NCBI GenBank assembly: GCA_029821735.1
Contig: JALGSU010000029.1
Location: 1-64,000 of the forward strand
Source: Candidatus Zipacnadia bacterium
Lineage (GTDB): Bacteria; Armatimonadota; Zipacnadia; Zipacnadales; UBA5352
DNA length: 64,000 nucleotides
Reading direction: 5' to 3'
Shown: positions 53,481 through 63,500 of the stretch, piece after piece
How the letters are laid out: every line of letters starts with the position of its first letter
How positions within the stretch are numbered: the first letter of the stretch is position 1
Made by a program: the position numbers and the translations under genes
Notes under the pieces: model-generated
Database searches by the model: none
The model's input: the letters and a program-made list of their open reading frames with translations, nothing else
Told to the model about the DNA's origin: nothing

Positions 53481-54263
53481 TCAGCCGCGCAACCGCGCCA
53501 CCGCATCCTCGACGCGCGCGGCCAACTGGCCGTCGGCGTTGCCCTCTCCTACGACCTTCATGACTTCGCTGCCCACCACCGCACCGTCGGCCATGACCAG
53601 CACATCGGCCACCTGTTCAGTCGTACTGATGCCAAAGCCCACCGCCACCGGCACCGCCGCGTGCCCACGCACGCGCGCCACCAGGTCGCTGAGCCCTTGC
53701 CACAGTTCCTGCCGCGCGCCAGTCGTTCCCGGACGCGAGATCACGTAAGAGAACCCGGTCGTCATCGCCAGCGCGTCCGCTATCTGCTCGTCGGTGTTGT
53801 CAGGGGCGACCAGCAGCACCGTCCCGAGATCATGCGCCGAGGCGGCCCGGGTCCACGCCTCCGCCTCATACGGCGGAAGATCACTGATCAATACTCCGTC
53901 GACTCCGACCTCCGCCGCTGCCTGAGCGAACTTCTCGAGGCCGAAGATGAAGACCGGGTTGAAGCAGGTCATCAGCACGATCGGCACTTCCGAGCGCTCC
54001 CGGATCTTCGCGACCGAGGCCAGCAATCCGCGCACGCTCGCCCCGGCCGCCAGCGCGCGCTTGCAGGCCGCCTGGATCACGGGTCCATCCGCCAGCGGGT
54101 TCGAGTAGGGCACGCCGATCTCGATGATGTCCGCCCCACCGCGCTCGGCCGCCAACACCAGTTCGACCGTGTCGTCAAGCGTCGGGTCCCCGCCGGTGAT
54201 GTAGATAATAAGCGCTCCGCCACGTTCGTTCGAACGCTCGAAGGCCTCGTGTATGCGTTGCAT
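53481..54263 (-). CDS. trpA: Tryptophan synthase alpha subunit
   Basis: 260 residues; cleaves indole-3-glycerol phosphate to indole and glyceraldehyde-3-phosphate in the alpha2-beta2 complex. TIM-barrel motifs: ALIIYITGGDPTLDDTVEL, ADIIEIGVPYSNPLADGPVIQ (catalytic Glu near 40), VPIVLMTCFNPVFIFG, VDGVLISDLPPYEAEAW (catalytic Asp region), LLVAPDNTDEQI, SYVISRPGTTGAR and AVGFGISTTEQV. ATG at 54263 has GGAGG 8 bases upstream; an in-frame start at 54278 would overlap trpB. Last gene of the operon, 11 bases after trpB. Confidence 0.97.
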   Translation of the reverse strand: MQRIHEAFERSNERGGALIIYITGGDPTLDDTVELVLAAERGGADIIEIGVPYSNPLADGPVIQAACKRALAAGASVRGLLASVAKIRERSEVPIVLMTCFNPVFIFGLEKFAQAAAEVGVDGVLISDLPPYEAEAWTRAASAHDLGTVLLVAPDNTDEQIADALAMTTGFSYVISRPGTTGARQELWQGLSDLVARVRGHAAVPVAVGFGISTTEQVADVLVMADGAVVGSEVMKVVGEGNADGQLAARVEDAVARLRG

Positions 54264-54274
54264 CTGGGTCCTCC

Positions 54275-55459
<1,185 letters not shown>

Positions 55460-55496
55460 CGGTACTGCTCCCTTCGCTATCCTGCGTGTGGCTTGG

Positions 55497-56315
55497 TCAA
55501 TCACTGTCGACCGGAACACCCCGTTCACGCCGGGGCACGCCGGTGAGTTCACGTAATACCTCGCGGGGCGAGTCAGCGCGCATGAGCGTCGTCCCTACCA
55601 GCACGGCGTCCACGCCGACGGCGGCGAGTCGCTCCACGTCAGCGCGCGTGTGGATGCCGCTTTCGCCCACGAGCGTCCGGTCGGGGAAGACCGATCGCGC
55701 TATCCCCTCGGTCGTGCTCAGGTCCACCTCGAAGGTAGTCAAGTCACGGTTGTTGACGCCGATCAGCGTCGCACCCGCCCCCACCGCCAGCGCCAGTTCG
55801 TGGAAATTGTGAGTCTCCACCAGCGGGGTGAGGCCCACCTCACGCGCCCCATCAATCAGCATCATCAGTTCCGTGGGCTCAAGTACCGAAACGATCAGCA
55901 AGACCGCGTCCGCGCCTGCTGCTCGCGCCCGGTAGAGCTGGTAGCGCCGGTGTATGAAGTCTTTGCACAGCACGGGCAGCTCGCACGCCTCGTGCGCGGC
56001 GGAGAGGTAGTCAATGTGCCCGCCAAAATACCGCTCATCGGTCAGCACGCTCAGCGCGCTGGCCCCGCCCGCCTCATACTCCGCGGCGATGGCCGCCGGA
56101 TCGAAGTGCCCCTCACGGATCACGCCCTCAGATGGACTGGAGCGCTTGATCTCCGCGATAACGCTCACCGTGTCGCCCCGCAGGGCCTCGATCAGATTCC
56201 GCGGCGCCGGGGCATCGGCCATGCGTGCGTGCATCTCTTCGCACGGGCACTCGGCCATCAGCCGCTCAGTTTCCTCCCGCTTGTGATACATGATCTCGTC
56301 GAGAATGTGCGGCAT
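55497..56315 (-). CDS. trpC: Indole-3-glycerol phosphate synthase
   Basis: 272 residues, monofunctional TIM barrel closing the indole ring from CdRP. Motifs: [15 protein letters not shown] (catalytic Lys and Ser-Pro-Ser), [32 protein letters not shown] (second catalytic Lys), [44 protein letters not shown] and [16 protein letters not shown]. No TrpF domain is fused. ATG at 56315 has GGAGGG 10 bases upstream, provided by the end of trpD; a GTG at 56321 overlaps the trpD stop (GTGA). Either start implies translational coupling. Confidence 0.96.
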   Translation of the reverse strand: MPHILDEIMYHKREETERLMAECPCEEMHARMADAPAPRNLIEALRGDTVSVIAEIKRSSPSEGVIREGHFDPAAIAAEYEAGGASALSVLTDERYFGGHIDYLSAAHEACELPVLCKDFIHRRYQLYRARAAGADAVLLIVSVLEPTELMMLIDGAREVGLTPLVETHNFHELALAVGAGATLIGVNNRDLTTFEVDLSTTEGIARSVFPDRTLVGESGIHTRADVERLAAVGVDAVLVGTTLMRADSPREVLRELTGVPRRERGVPVDSD

Positions 56316-56317
56316 GA

Positions 56318-57349
56318 TCACACGTCCCTCCGTGCGGCCAGACGCTCGCTCGCCTGGCGCAATTCGCCGAGCTTGTCGGCTGCCGCACCGCTCTCGATGG
56401 CTTCGCGTGCCTTCGCCACGCCCTCAGCCAGGTCATCGGCTTCGCCACCAGTGTAGATGGCAGCAGCGGCATTAAGTACCACAATGTCCGCGCGAGCCGA
56501 ATCGTTACCGGCAATTGCGTCAATCAGCATCTGCGCCGAGACGTCCGGCTCCCCGCCAGCGATCTCCTCTGGGCCGACGCGTGCCATGCCGAGCTGCTCG
56601 GGCGTGAGCGTCGATGTCTCGATCGCTCCCTCTCGCATCTCGGTCACTCGCGTCTCACCGAGCGTCGATATCTCGTCCAAGCCATCCATTCCGTGCACGA
56701 TCAGTGCATGGGTCGATCCCAGGTCGGCCAGCGTCCGGGCCATCAACTCGGTCAGTTCCGGGGCGAAGACTCCCAGCACCTGACGAGTGGCGGATGCAGG
56801 GTTGGTCAGTGGCCCGAGGATGTTGAAGACTGTGCGCAGGACCAGTTCGCGGCGCGGACCGATGGCGTGCTTCATCGCCGGATGATGGCTGGGCGCGAAG
56901 AGGAAGCCTATTCCCACCTCGTCCAGGCACACCTCGACCTCGGCCGGGATCAGGTCGATCCGCACGCCGAGCTCCTTGAGCACGTCGGCGCTTCCGCACG
57001 AACTCGACACCGAGCGGTTCCCGTGCTTGGCCACCGGTATCCCTGCCGCGGCGGTCACCAGCGCGGCGGCCGTGGAGATGTTGAAGGTGTCCAGCGCATC
57101 CCCGCCAGTGCCGCAGGTATCGACCAGATTCGGATGACGGCTGTGGACGCGGATCGAGCTTTCGCGCATTGCCTGCGCGAAGCCACTAATCTGCTCAGCC
57201 GTCTCGCCGCGCATGCGCAGAGCCACGAGGAAGGCACCAATCTGCGCGGGAGTGGCCTCGCCGCTCATGATGCAGGCCATGGCTTCGTGGGCCTCGTCAC
57301 GATCAATGTCATGTCCATCAACAACTTTTGCCAGCGCATCGGTCAACAT
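56318..57349 (-). CDS. trpD: Anthranilate phosphoribosyltransferase
   Basis: 343 residues; transfers phosphoribose from PRPP to anthranilate. Helical N-terminal domain with EAMACIMSGEATPAQIGAFL, then DTCGTGGDALDTFNISTA (PRPP/metal loop), VAKHGNRSVSSSCGSADVLKELG, FLFAPSHHPAMKH, RTVFNILGPLTNPA and VHGMDGLDEIS. Monofunctional, not fused to trpG. The ATG at 57349 is preferred, with GAGGTG upstream that overlaps the end of trpG; a GTG at 57358 is possible. The gap to trpG is 10 bases and to trpC 2 bases. Confidence 0.96.
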   Translation of the reverse strand: MLTDALAKVVDGHDIDRDEAHEAMACIMSGEATPAQIGAFLVALRMRGETAEQISGFAQAMRESSIRVHSRHPNLVDTCGTGGDALDTFNISTAAALVTAAAGIPVAKHGNRSVSSSCGSADVLKELGVRIDLIPAEVEVCLDEVGIGFLFAPSHHPAMKHAIGPRRELVLRTVFNILGPLTNPASATRQVLGVFAPELTELMARTLADLGSTHALIVHGMDGLDEISTLGETRVTEMREGAIETSTLTPEQLGMARVGPEEIAGGEPDVSAQMLIDAIAGNDSARADIVVLNAAAAIYTGGEADDLAEGVAKAREAIESGAAADKLGELRQASERLAARRDV

Positions 57350-57359
57350 CGCTGTCACC

Positions 57360-57959
57360 TCACTGGGCAGTCATGGTGCGTCGTGCCCCCGCGCGGGCGA
57401 GTTGCAGGAAATTGGCCAACAGGTCCTTGCCCGGTCCGGTCAGGATCGACTCAGGGTGGAACTGAACACCCTCCACCACGAACTCGCGGTGTCGCACCGC
57501 CATGATCTCGTCCTGGTCGCTGACCGCCGAGACTTCAAGGCAGTCCGGGACGCTGGGCGGGTCGATCACCAGCGAGTGGTATCGCACGGCGTCGAACGGT
57601 CGGGGCAGGCCCTCGAAGATCGTCTTCCCATCGTGGTTGATGGGCGAGGTCTTCCCGTGCATCAGCCTCGGCGCGCGGACGACGTCCCCGCCGAACACCT
57701 GCCCGATGGACTGGTGTCCCAGACACACCCCAAGGATCGGGATCTCGCCCGCGAAGCGCTCGATCGTCTCGCAGGAGATGCCCGCCTCGAGAGGCGTGCA
57801 CGGTCCCGGCGAGATCACGAGCACGTCGGGCGCCATCTCGGCCACATCGTCGGTGGTGATCGCGTCGTTGCGAATCACCTCGACGTCCTCGCCGAGCTCG
57901 GAGAAATACTGATACAGGTTGTAGGTGAACGAATCATAGTTGTCGATCAGCAGTAGCAT
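57360..57959 (-). CDS. trpG: Anthranilate synthase glutamine amidotransferase subunit
   Basis: 199 residues, class I amidotransferase giving ammonia to Trp[19 protein letters not shown] at the start, [12 protein letters not shown], nucleophile Cys in [38 protein letters not shown] and the catalytic His-x-Glu in [13 protein letters not shown]. It may also serve aminodeoxychorismate synthase as PabA, as often in genomes with a single copy. GAGGTGACC precedes the ATG. 20 bases from trpE, 10 from trpD. Confidence 0.96.
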   Translation of the reverse strand: MLLLIDNYDSFTYNLYQYFSELGEDVEVIRNDAITTDDVAEMAPDVLVISPGPCTPLEAGISCETIERFAGEIPILGVCLGHQSIGQVFGGDVVRAPRLMHGKTSPINHDGKTIFEGLPRPFDAVRYHSLVIDPPSVPDCLEVSAVSDQDEIMAVRHREFVVEGVQFHPESILTGPGKDLLANFLQLARAGARRTMTAQ

Positions 57960-57979
57960 CGCAGGTCACCTCACTCGGC

Positions 57980-59482
57980 TTACCTGAGCCCGGCTTCGGC
58001 CATGCGCGCCGCGTCCAGCATGGCTCCAGCCTTCATCAGTGTCTCGTTGTACTCGGCGTCCGGATCTGAGTCGGCGACGATCCCGCCGCCGGCTTGGAAG
58101 TGTACGGTGCGGTCCTTGACCACCATGGTGCGCAGCGTGATGCACGTGTCCATCGCCCCCGAGAAGCTGAAGTAGCCGACGATGCCCGCGTAGGGGCCTC
58201 GACGGACCGGCTCGAGTTCCTCGATGATCTCCATGGCGCGGATCTTGGGCGCGCCGGTGACCGTCCCTGCCGGGAAGGCCGCGCGCAGCAAGTCGTAGGC
58301 GTCCCGGTCGTCGCGCAATTCGCCGACGACATTCGAGACGATGTGCATCACGTGCGAGTAGCGTTCCACGTTCATCAGCTCGTCGACCTTGACTGTACCG
58401 GGCTTGCACACCCGCCCCATGTCGTTGCGGTGCAGGTCTACCAGCATGATGTGCTCGGCGCGCTCTTTCTCGTCAGCCAGCAGCTCCTCGGCCAGCGCCG
58501 CATCCTCCGCCGCGTTCTCCCCGCGCTTGCGGGTCCCGGCGATCGGCCTCGTGACCACGTCACCGTCCTCGGCCCGGACCAGCAGTTCGGGTGAGGCGCC
58601 GATGATCTTGCAGTCTCCGAAGCTGAGATAGTACATATAGGGAGAGGGGTTGATGGCCCGCACGCCCCGGTAGAGATCGAACGGGTCCACATCCAGTTCC
58701 GCGGACATCCGGTGCGACACGACGACCTGGATGGCGTCGCCTGCGGAGATGTATTCTTTGGCCCGCAGCACGGCATCGCGGTGTTGCTCTTGGGTCATGG
58801 TCGAGCGCATGGCTGTCGGGTCGGACGGGATATGTGAGACGCCGCTTCCCGCCTCCTGCATCGCCAACGGCTGGCGCAGGGCCTCGGTCAGCTTGTCGAT
58901 ACGCGCGATCGCGTTCCAGTAGGCCTCCTGCGGATCGCCCGTCACGTGCGCGTTGGCGACCACCCGCATCTTGCGGGTCACGTGATCGAAGATCACCAGC
59001 GTGTCGGTGAGCATGAAGGCGGCGTCCGGCAAGTCCAGGTCATCGGGGTTCTCATCGGGGAGCGTCTCGAAGAAGCGCACGGCGTCATAGCCCAGATACC
59101 CGACCGCACCTCCGTAGAAGCGCTCTCCGCTGTCCACGGGCACGAACTGGTAGCGCTCGAGCATGTCGCGCACCACGTGCAGCGGGTCCCGGCCCTCATC
59201 GAGCTCGATCTGGCGGCTGGAGCCGTTCTCGCCCAGGGTGACGGTCCGACCCTTGGAGGTCATGATCTCCAGCGGGTCGCAGCCTAGATACGAGTAGCGC
59301 CCGATATTCTCGCCGCCAGCCACTGACTCGAGCAGGAAGGCGTTCTTGCCCTCGAAGGCCTGGCGCAGCTTCATGAACGCGGACACGGGTGTGTCTGTAT
59401 CGGCGACGAACTCCCGATAGATCGGGATCAGGTTGCCCTCTTCGGCGCGCTTGACGAACTCATACAGCGTTGGCGTATACAT
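57980..59482 (-). CDS. trpE: Anthranilate synthase component I
   Basis: 500 residues; converts chorismate to anthranilate with TrpG. The N-terminal domain carries NAFLLESVAGGENIGRYS, the LLES element that forms the tryptophan feedback pocket. The catalytic half has YISAGDAIQVVVSHRMSAEL, INPSPYMYYLSFGDCKIIGA, ASPELLVR, RPIAGTRKRGENAAEDAAL, DLHRNDMGRVCKPG, FPAGTVTGAPKIRAMEII and GYFSFSGAMDTCITLRTM. ATG at 59482 follows AGGAGGT with 8-base spacing; the start at 59503 has none. First structural gene of the operon, 60 bases after the second leader terminator, so it is expected to be under attenuation as well as feedback control. Confidence 0.97.
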   Translation of the reverse strand: MYTPTLYEFVKRAEEGNLIPIYREFVADTDTPVSAFMKLRQAFEGKNAFLLESVAGGENIGRYSYLGCDPLEIMTSKGRTVTLGENGSSRQIELDEGRDPLHVVRDMLERYQFVPVDSGERFYGGAVGYLGYDAVRFFETLPDENPDDLDLPDAAFMLTDTLVIFDHVTRKMRVVANAHVTGDPQEAYWNAIARIDKLTEALRQPLAMQEAGSGVSHIPSDPTAMRSTMTQEQHRDAVLRAKEYISAGDAIQVVVSHRMSAELDVDPFDLYRGVRAINPSPYMYYLSFGDCKIIGASPELLVRAEDGDVVTRPIAGTRKRGENAAEDAALAEELLADEKERAEHIMLVDLHRNDMGRVCKPGTVKVDELMNVERYSHVMHIVSNVVGELRDDRDAYDLLRAAFPAGTVTGAPKIRAMEIIEELEPVRRGPYAGIVGYFSFSGAMDTCITLRTMVVKDRTVHFQAGGGIVADSDPDAEYNETLMKAGAMLDAARMAEAGLR

Positions 59483-59541
59483 CTCGGCGACCTCCTGCGG
59501 CATCTATGTGCTCTGCGCGGAGCCGCCGAGGTACCGGATAC

Positions 59542-59580
59542 GAAAAAGGGCCGCGGCGGCTCTGTTGAGCCCGCGGCCCT
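59542..59580 (-). terminator. trp leader terminator hairpin T2 (proximal to trpE)
   Basis: On the minus strand: 5' arm 59567-59580 (AGGGCCGCGGGCTC), AACA loop, 3' arm GAGC, a 2-base bulge, then CCGCGGCCCT, closing into TTTTT at 59543-59547. A canonical intrinsic terminator, 60 bases before the trpE start. Confidence 0.88.
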
Positions 59581-59631
59581 CGTGTGGTCGGATATGCCTT
59601 AAAGGTCAGGTCGGCACATGCTCTGGTACAC

Positions 59632-59672
59632 GAAAAAGTCGCGGGGCTCTTTTCGTGCGAGCCGCCCGCGAC
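59632..59672 (-). terminator. trp leader terminator-type hairpin T1 (distal to trpE)
   Basis: 5' arm GTCGCGGG (59665-59672), 2-base bulge, GCTC; 9-base loop; GAGC, then CCCGCGAC (59638-59645) and TTTTT (59633-59637). It lies 32 bases after the leader-peptide stop. Its arms resemble those of T2, and both T-runs continue as TTTTTCGT. Confidence 0.78.
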
Positions 59673-59704
59673 CTGGTTTGTTCATGGATGACGGAGACCA
59701 GGCG

Positions 59705-59782
59705 CTAGACGACCCGCTGGGGCCAACGCCAAGCCCAGAGACCAGCGACAGCGACGAGTTTACGGTCGGGTGTGTTAGTCAT
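59705..59782 (-). CDS. trpL: trp operon leader peptide
   Basis: A 25-residue ORF on the minus strand. GAGGGA lies 4 bases before the ATG at 59782, and the stop TAG is at 59705-59707. Near the end it reads L-W-A-W-R-W-P-Q-R, with three Trp codons (TGG) among five consecutive codons. It starts 18 bases after the -10 box and precedes two terminator-type hairpins and trpE. This is the arrangement of a ribosome-mediated tryptophan attenuator: scarcity of charged tRNA-Trp stalls the ribosome on these codons and changes folding of the downstream leader RNA. The Trp-codon segment can itself pair (CTGGG with CCCAG). Confidence 0.88.
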   Translation of the reverse strand: MTNTPDRKLVAVAGLWAWRWPQRVV

Positions 59783-59799
59783 GGTTTCCCTCATGGGGC

Positions 59800-59828
59800 A
59801 AGATAGCAGATGCCCCGCCGAGTGTCAA
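59800..59828 (-). promoter_or_regulatory. Sigma-70-type trp operon promoter
   Basis: On the minus strand TTGACA (59823-59828), 17-base spacer, TATCTT (59800-59805). A perfect -35 and near-consensus -10. Transcription would start near 59793, placing the leader-peptide ribosome site at the very 5' end of the RNA. It lies 18 bases after the nth stop codon. Confidence 0.82.
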
Positions 59829-59846
59829 GAGGCAATCTCAAGTAGA

Positions 59847-60533
59847 TTACTCGGGTAACTCTCCGGCCTTGTGAGCCCTGCAAAATCGCAGGATCACACA
59901 TTCCCCGCAGGCCGGCCGACGGGCGTGGCAAGTCTGCCGACCGTGCTCGACGATGTTGAGGTGGAGCTGGCCGTGCAGGTCGTCGGGCACCATCTCCCGC
60001 AGCAGATCGTGCGCCTTCTCGGGCGTGGATTTCTCCGGCAGCCAGCCCAGTCGCCCGGCCACGCGAAACACGTGCGTATCGACCGGGAACAGCGGCATGC
60101 CGCAATCGAAGAGCAGCACGATTGCCACGGTCTTCGGGCCAACGCCCTTGAAGCTGTTCAGGTAGGCCTCGGCCTCATCGACGGACATGTCGCACACGTG
60201 CGAAATATCCAGCGTACCCCGCTCGTCTTTGATCTGGGCGAGCAACTCGTGGATGCGCCGCGATTTGGTCGGAGCCAGCCCGGCGTCGCGAATCACGTTC
60301 GCGATGTCGGCGGGGGTGGCCGCCAGTGCCTCCTCCCAGTCAGGGAAGCGGCGCTTCAGGCGGTCGAAGGCCGGCAGCGAGGTCTTGTCGGTGGTGTTCT
60401 GCGACAGGATGGTGCGGATGACCCCGTCAAGCGGATCACCCGCGGCGATATCCCGCTCCCCGTAACGCTGGGCGAGCAGTTCGTCGATACGGCGCATGGT
60501 GCGCGCGCTGATGCGGCGACCGGCCTGAGGCAC
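59847..60533 (-). CDS. nth: Endonuclease III (DNA glycosylase/AP lyase)
   Basis: A 228-residue base-excision repair enzyme for oxidised pyrimidines. Helix-hairpin-helix with the catalytic lysine: LNSFKGVGPKTVAIVLLF (Lys134); catalytic Asp152 in FPVDTHVFRVAGRLG; C-terminal iron-sulfur loop C202-x6-C209-x2-C212-x5-C218, the exact Nth spacing. The GTG at 60533 is chosen because GGGAGA lies 7 bases upstream; an ATG at 60497 would also keep the fold. It is 16 bases after the S55/propeller gene and so probably read from the same transcript. It ends just before the trp promoter. Confidence 0.94.
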   Translation of the reverse strand: MPQAGRRISARTMRRIDELLAQRYGERDIAAGDPLDGVIRTILSQNTTDKTSLPAFDRLKRRFPDWEEALAATPADIANVIRDAGLAPTKSRRIHELLAQIKDERGTLDISHVCDMSVDEAEAYLNSFKGVGPKTVAIVLLFDCGMPLFPVDTHVFRVAGRLGWLPEKSTPEKAHDLLREMVPDDLHGQLHLNIVEHGRQTCHARRPACGECVILRFCRAHKAGELPE

Positions 60534-60549
60534 TCCGGACTCTCCCCTG

Positions 60550-63500
60550 CTAGCCGACGGCATCGGCGTCAGTATCGGCATCGCCCTCGCCGGCATCGCC
60601 CTCGTCCACGTCGCCGCTGTCGAGGGGCAGAGTCTCCACCGTGACGTTGTCCGCCGAATCACGCAGCCTGACCTCAAGCATGTGGGCGTCCTCAGGCAAT
60701 TCCTCAATCGTGATCGTGAACAACTCACGCGTCGATGACAGCAGCCCATCGTCGGGCGTGGCGGCGCGCCACTCGCCCTCATCCCCAACGCGCCAGTCCA
60801 CACTGGTGATGCGGCTCAGGTCATCGCGCGCCAGGGCCTTGAGCACCCTCGGCTCGTCCCCGTCAAGCTTGAGTGCCTCAATAATCACGAGTTCGGGGTA
60901 GCTCTGGTCAACCGTGATAGTGTCGACGGTCACCTCAGCCGATAGCGGGTTGATGGCGTTGCTGGGCCGGTCACTGCACACCAGCTTGAGCGAGTAGCGG
61001 CCGTCCTCGACCTCGGTAGTATCCCACTCCCAGCTCTCCTCATCCTGCACCTCGGCGAGCTGCTCCCACTCATCGGCGCCGTGGGCGCGCATGAAGATGG
61101 TGGTCACCAGCGTGTCGTCATCGTCGTCATCGGTGGTCCAACTGATGTCATAGTCCGAGCGGATCGCCTCGCCCGGCTCGGGCTCATCAATCTCGATCTC
61201 CGGCCGCTGATTGCTCGGCAGATAGAGCACCGTCAGGCGGCGCAATTCGGGCCCGGCGGCGGCCGACCCAGTCATCTTCAGGCGGTACTGCAGGTACCGC
61301 GCAGGGGCGTTACCGACCTCGGCGCCCTGCTGGGCGTATGCCTCGGTCCACGGTCCCCAGCTTCCGTCCTCGGCGACTTCGCTGTTGCCCGAGCATGTGT
61401 TGATGGCGATTGTGGCGCCCTCAGGCACTACTGCGTCCCAGAACAAGTGTGCCCACCGACTGACTCGCTCGGCATCCAGTACCGCCGAGCTGTATGAGCC
61501 TGTCGTCTCCCGCTGCAGGTCCAGCTTCACCAGCCGCGCGGGATTGGCGGTGGCTGCGTAGACCGCGCCGTTTGCGGCCGTGATAGCCAGCACGCGGGCC
61601 GCAACGTCGTCCTCGTAAGCGATGCCGGAGCGCCGCTCACCGTCGACAGTGATGATCTTGCCCACGTCGGCAGTCGCCGCCCAGACATTGCCGCCGCTGA
61701 CGCACACACCGAGAACATCCTCTTCCCCCTCGAAGATCTCTGCCACGGTGCCGTCAGCGGCGATGCTCAGGATCTTGCCATCCGAGGCGGTGCCAACGTA
61801 CATGGTCCCATCGGGCCCCGCCGCCAGCGAGGTGCAGCTCTCCTCATCGGTGCCCAGCACGTCCTGCGACGAGCCACTCGCCGAGACGCGATAGACGCCA
61901 CCCCGGTCCGAGCCACCCGCGGCGTAGAGCGTCCCCGCCACCTCAACCATGTCAAGCACGTGTGGCTGGCTGATCGTGGTGATCACCGATGCTTCGTCGG
62001 CGAGCGTGTAGATGCGTCCGCCCGGTCCCGTGCCCGCGGCCGCCGAGCCGTCCGCGCGGCCAAGCAGTGACCACACGTAGCTCACGGGCAGGTCCCACGC
62101 CAATTCTGCGCTGCCATCTGCCGCGACCCGGAAGATCTTGCCGCCCGGGCCGGTGCCCGCCAGCAGACCGCCATCCTCCAGTGGCAGGAGGCTCACAACC
62201 ATGAACTGGCCGGTGTCATGCACCAGCTTCGCGCCGTCCGCTTCGGTCCAGCGGTAGATGCGGCCGGGGTTGGCCGTGCCGAACCACACCGCGTCGCCGG
62301 CGGCAGCCACTGACCAGATATACGGCTCGTCCACCTCCGCCAGGACGGTCGCCGCCGGGGCCAGCAGCACGGTCCCGTCGCTGCGCACCAACACCCCTTC
62401 GGCGTCGCCGGACTCAAAGTCATCGGCGTCGTCCTGGGTCCAGTCACTCAGTTGCCGCGTCAGTGCGTCGCCATCAGGTTCCGGGTGGCCGAAAACGTCG
62501 GCCTCGTCGTCCAGGTCATCGCCATCATCGTCAAGCAGAAGGTCCTCGTCGTCATCGTCGAGGGCCCCGTTGATCGCATCCTCGGGATTGGCGTCCAGGT
62601 CTAGATCCAAGTCGGTATCATCCGCCGCGGCGTAGCCCCGATCAAGGGCCGAAGCAGCCCACCAGAGTCGCTCCAGACCGTAGTTGGCAGCAGCAGCCGA
62701 CGCGAGGCCGTCTTCGTCATCCTCATCGCCTGCGTCCTTACCCGACACCTTGCCGCGCTCTCCCTGGCGATCCTCGGTCGGGATCCGGATGGCCTCCCAC
62801 CCATACAGCACATAGTCGGTGGGCAGTGTCACGCCCAGTTCGGTATATCCGGCGTCCATATCGGTGCGAGCCGCGTCCGCCATGCTCTCGGCCATCGACA
62901 GCGGCAGATGCGGCAGCTCAGTTCCCTGCACGGCCAGCGTGATTTCGGGCAGCGCCACCGCCGCGTAGAGCTGGTCCGCACGCTTCATGTCACGGATGAT
63001 CACTGCGATGTCGTCGATGCTGTTCATCTGGGGCATCATAAGCCGCAGGCGAGATTTGATGCTCCACTCCTCGGCCCCCGCACCTGCGCCGACGCGGATC
63101 TGCCCCTTCGGGAGATTTTCGGGCATCTGGAGGGTCACGACTTTCTCGATCGGGTCGGCGCCCTCGGGCCGCAACACCACGTGGATGTTCAGCGGCTTGC
63201 CCGCGCGCGCGACGCTCTCCTCGGTGTAGATTCGCTCCACCGCCGCCGAGCGGTCGACGCCCGTAATGCTCACTCGCGCCTCCAGCGAGGCGATCTGCTG
63301 GGGCTGGAACCGGTTGCGCGTCATCATACCGACCGCTTCGGAGACCCATCCGGTGATCGGACGCAGCATACCGGGATGCCAGACGACGTCGCGGCGGGTG
63401 ATCTCAGCACCCTTCTCGCCCCGCAGGACGAAATCGATCGTGCCCACGCCCGGCGTGCCCGGGCTGAAGCTCGTCTCCAGCGCTCCCGCCAGCACCGACA

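Noticed and set aside
59791..60105. Small minus-strand ORF overlapping the nth 3' end and the trp promoter
   Set aside because: Out of frame with nth and Arg-rich; nth and the trp control region fully explain the sequence.
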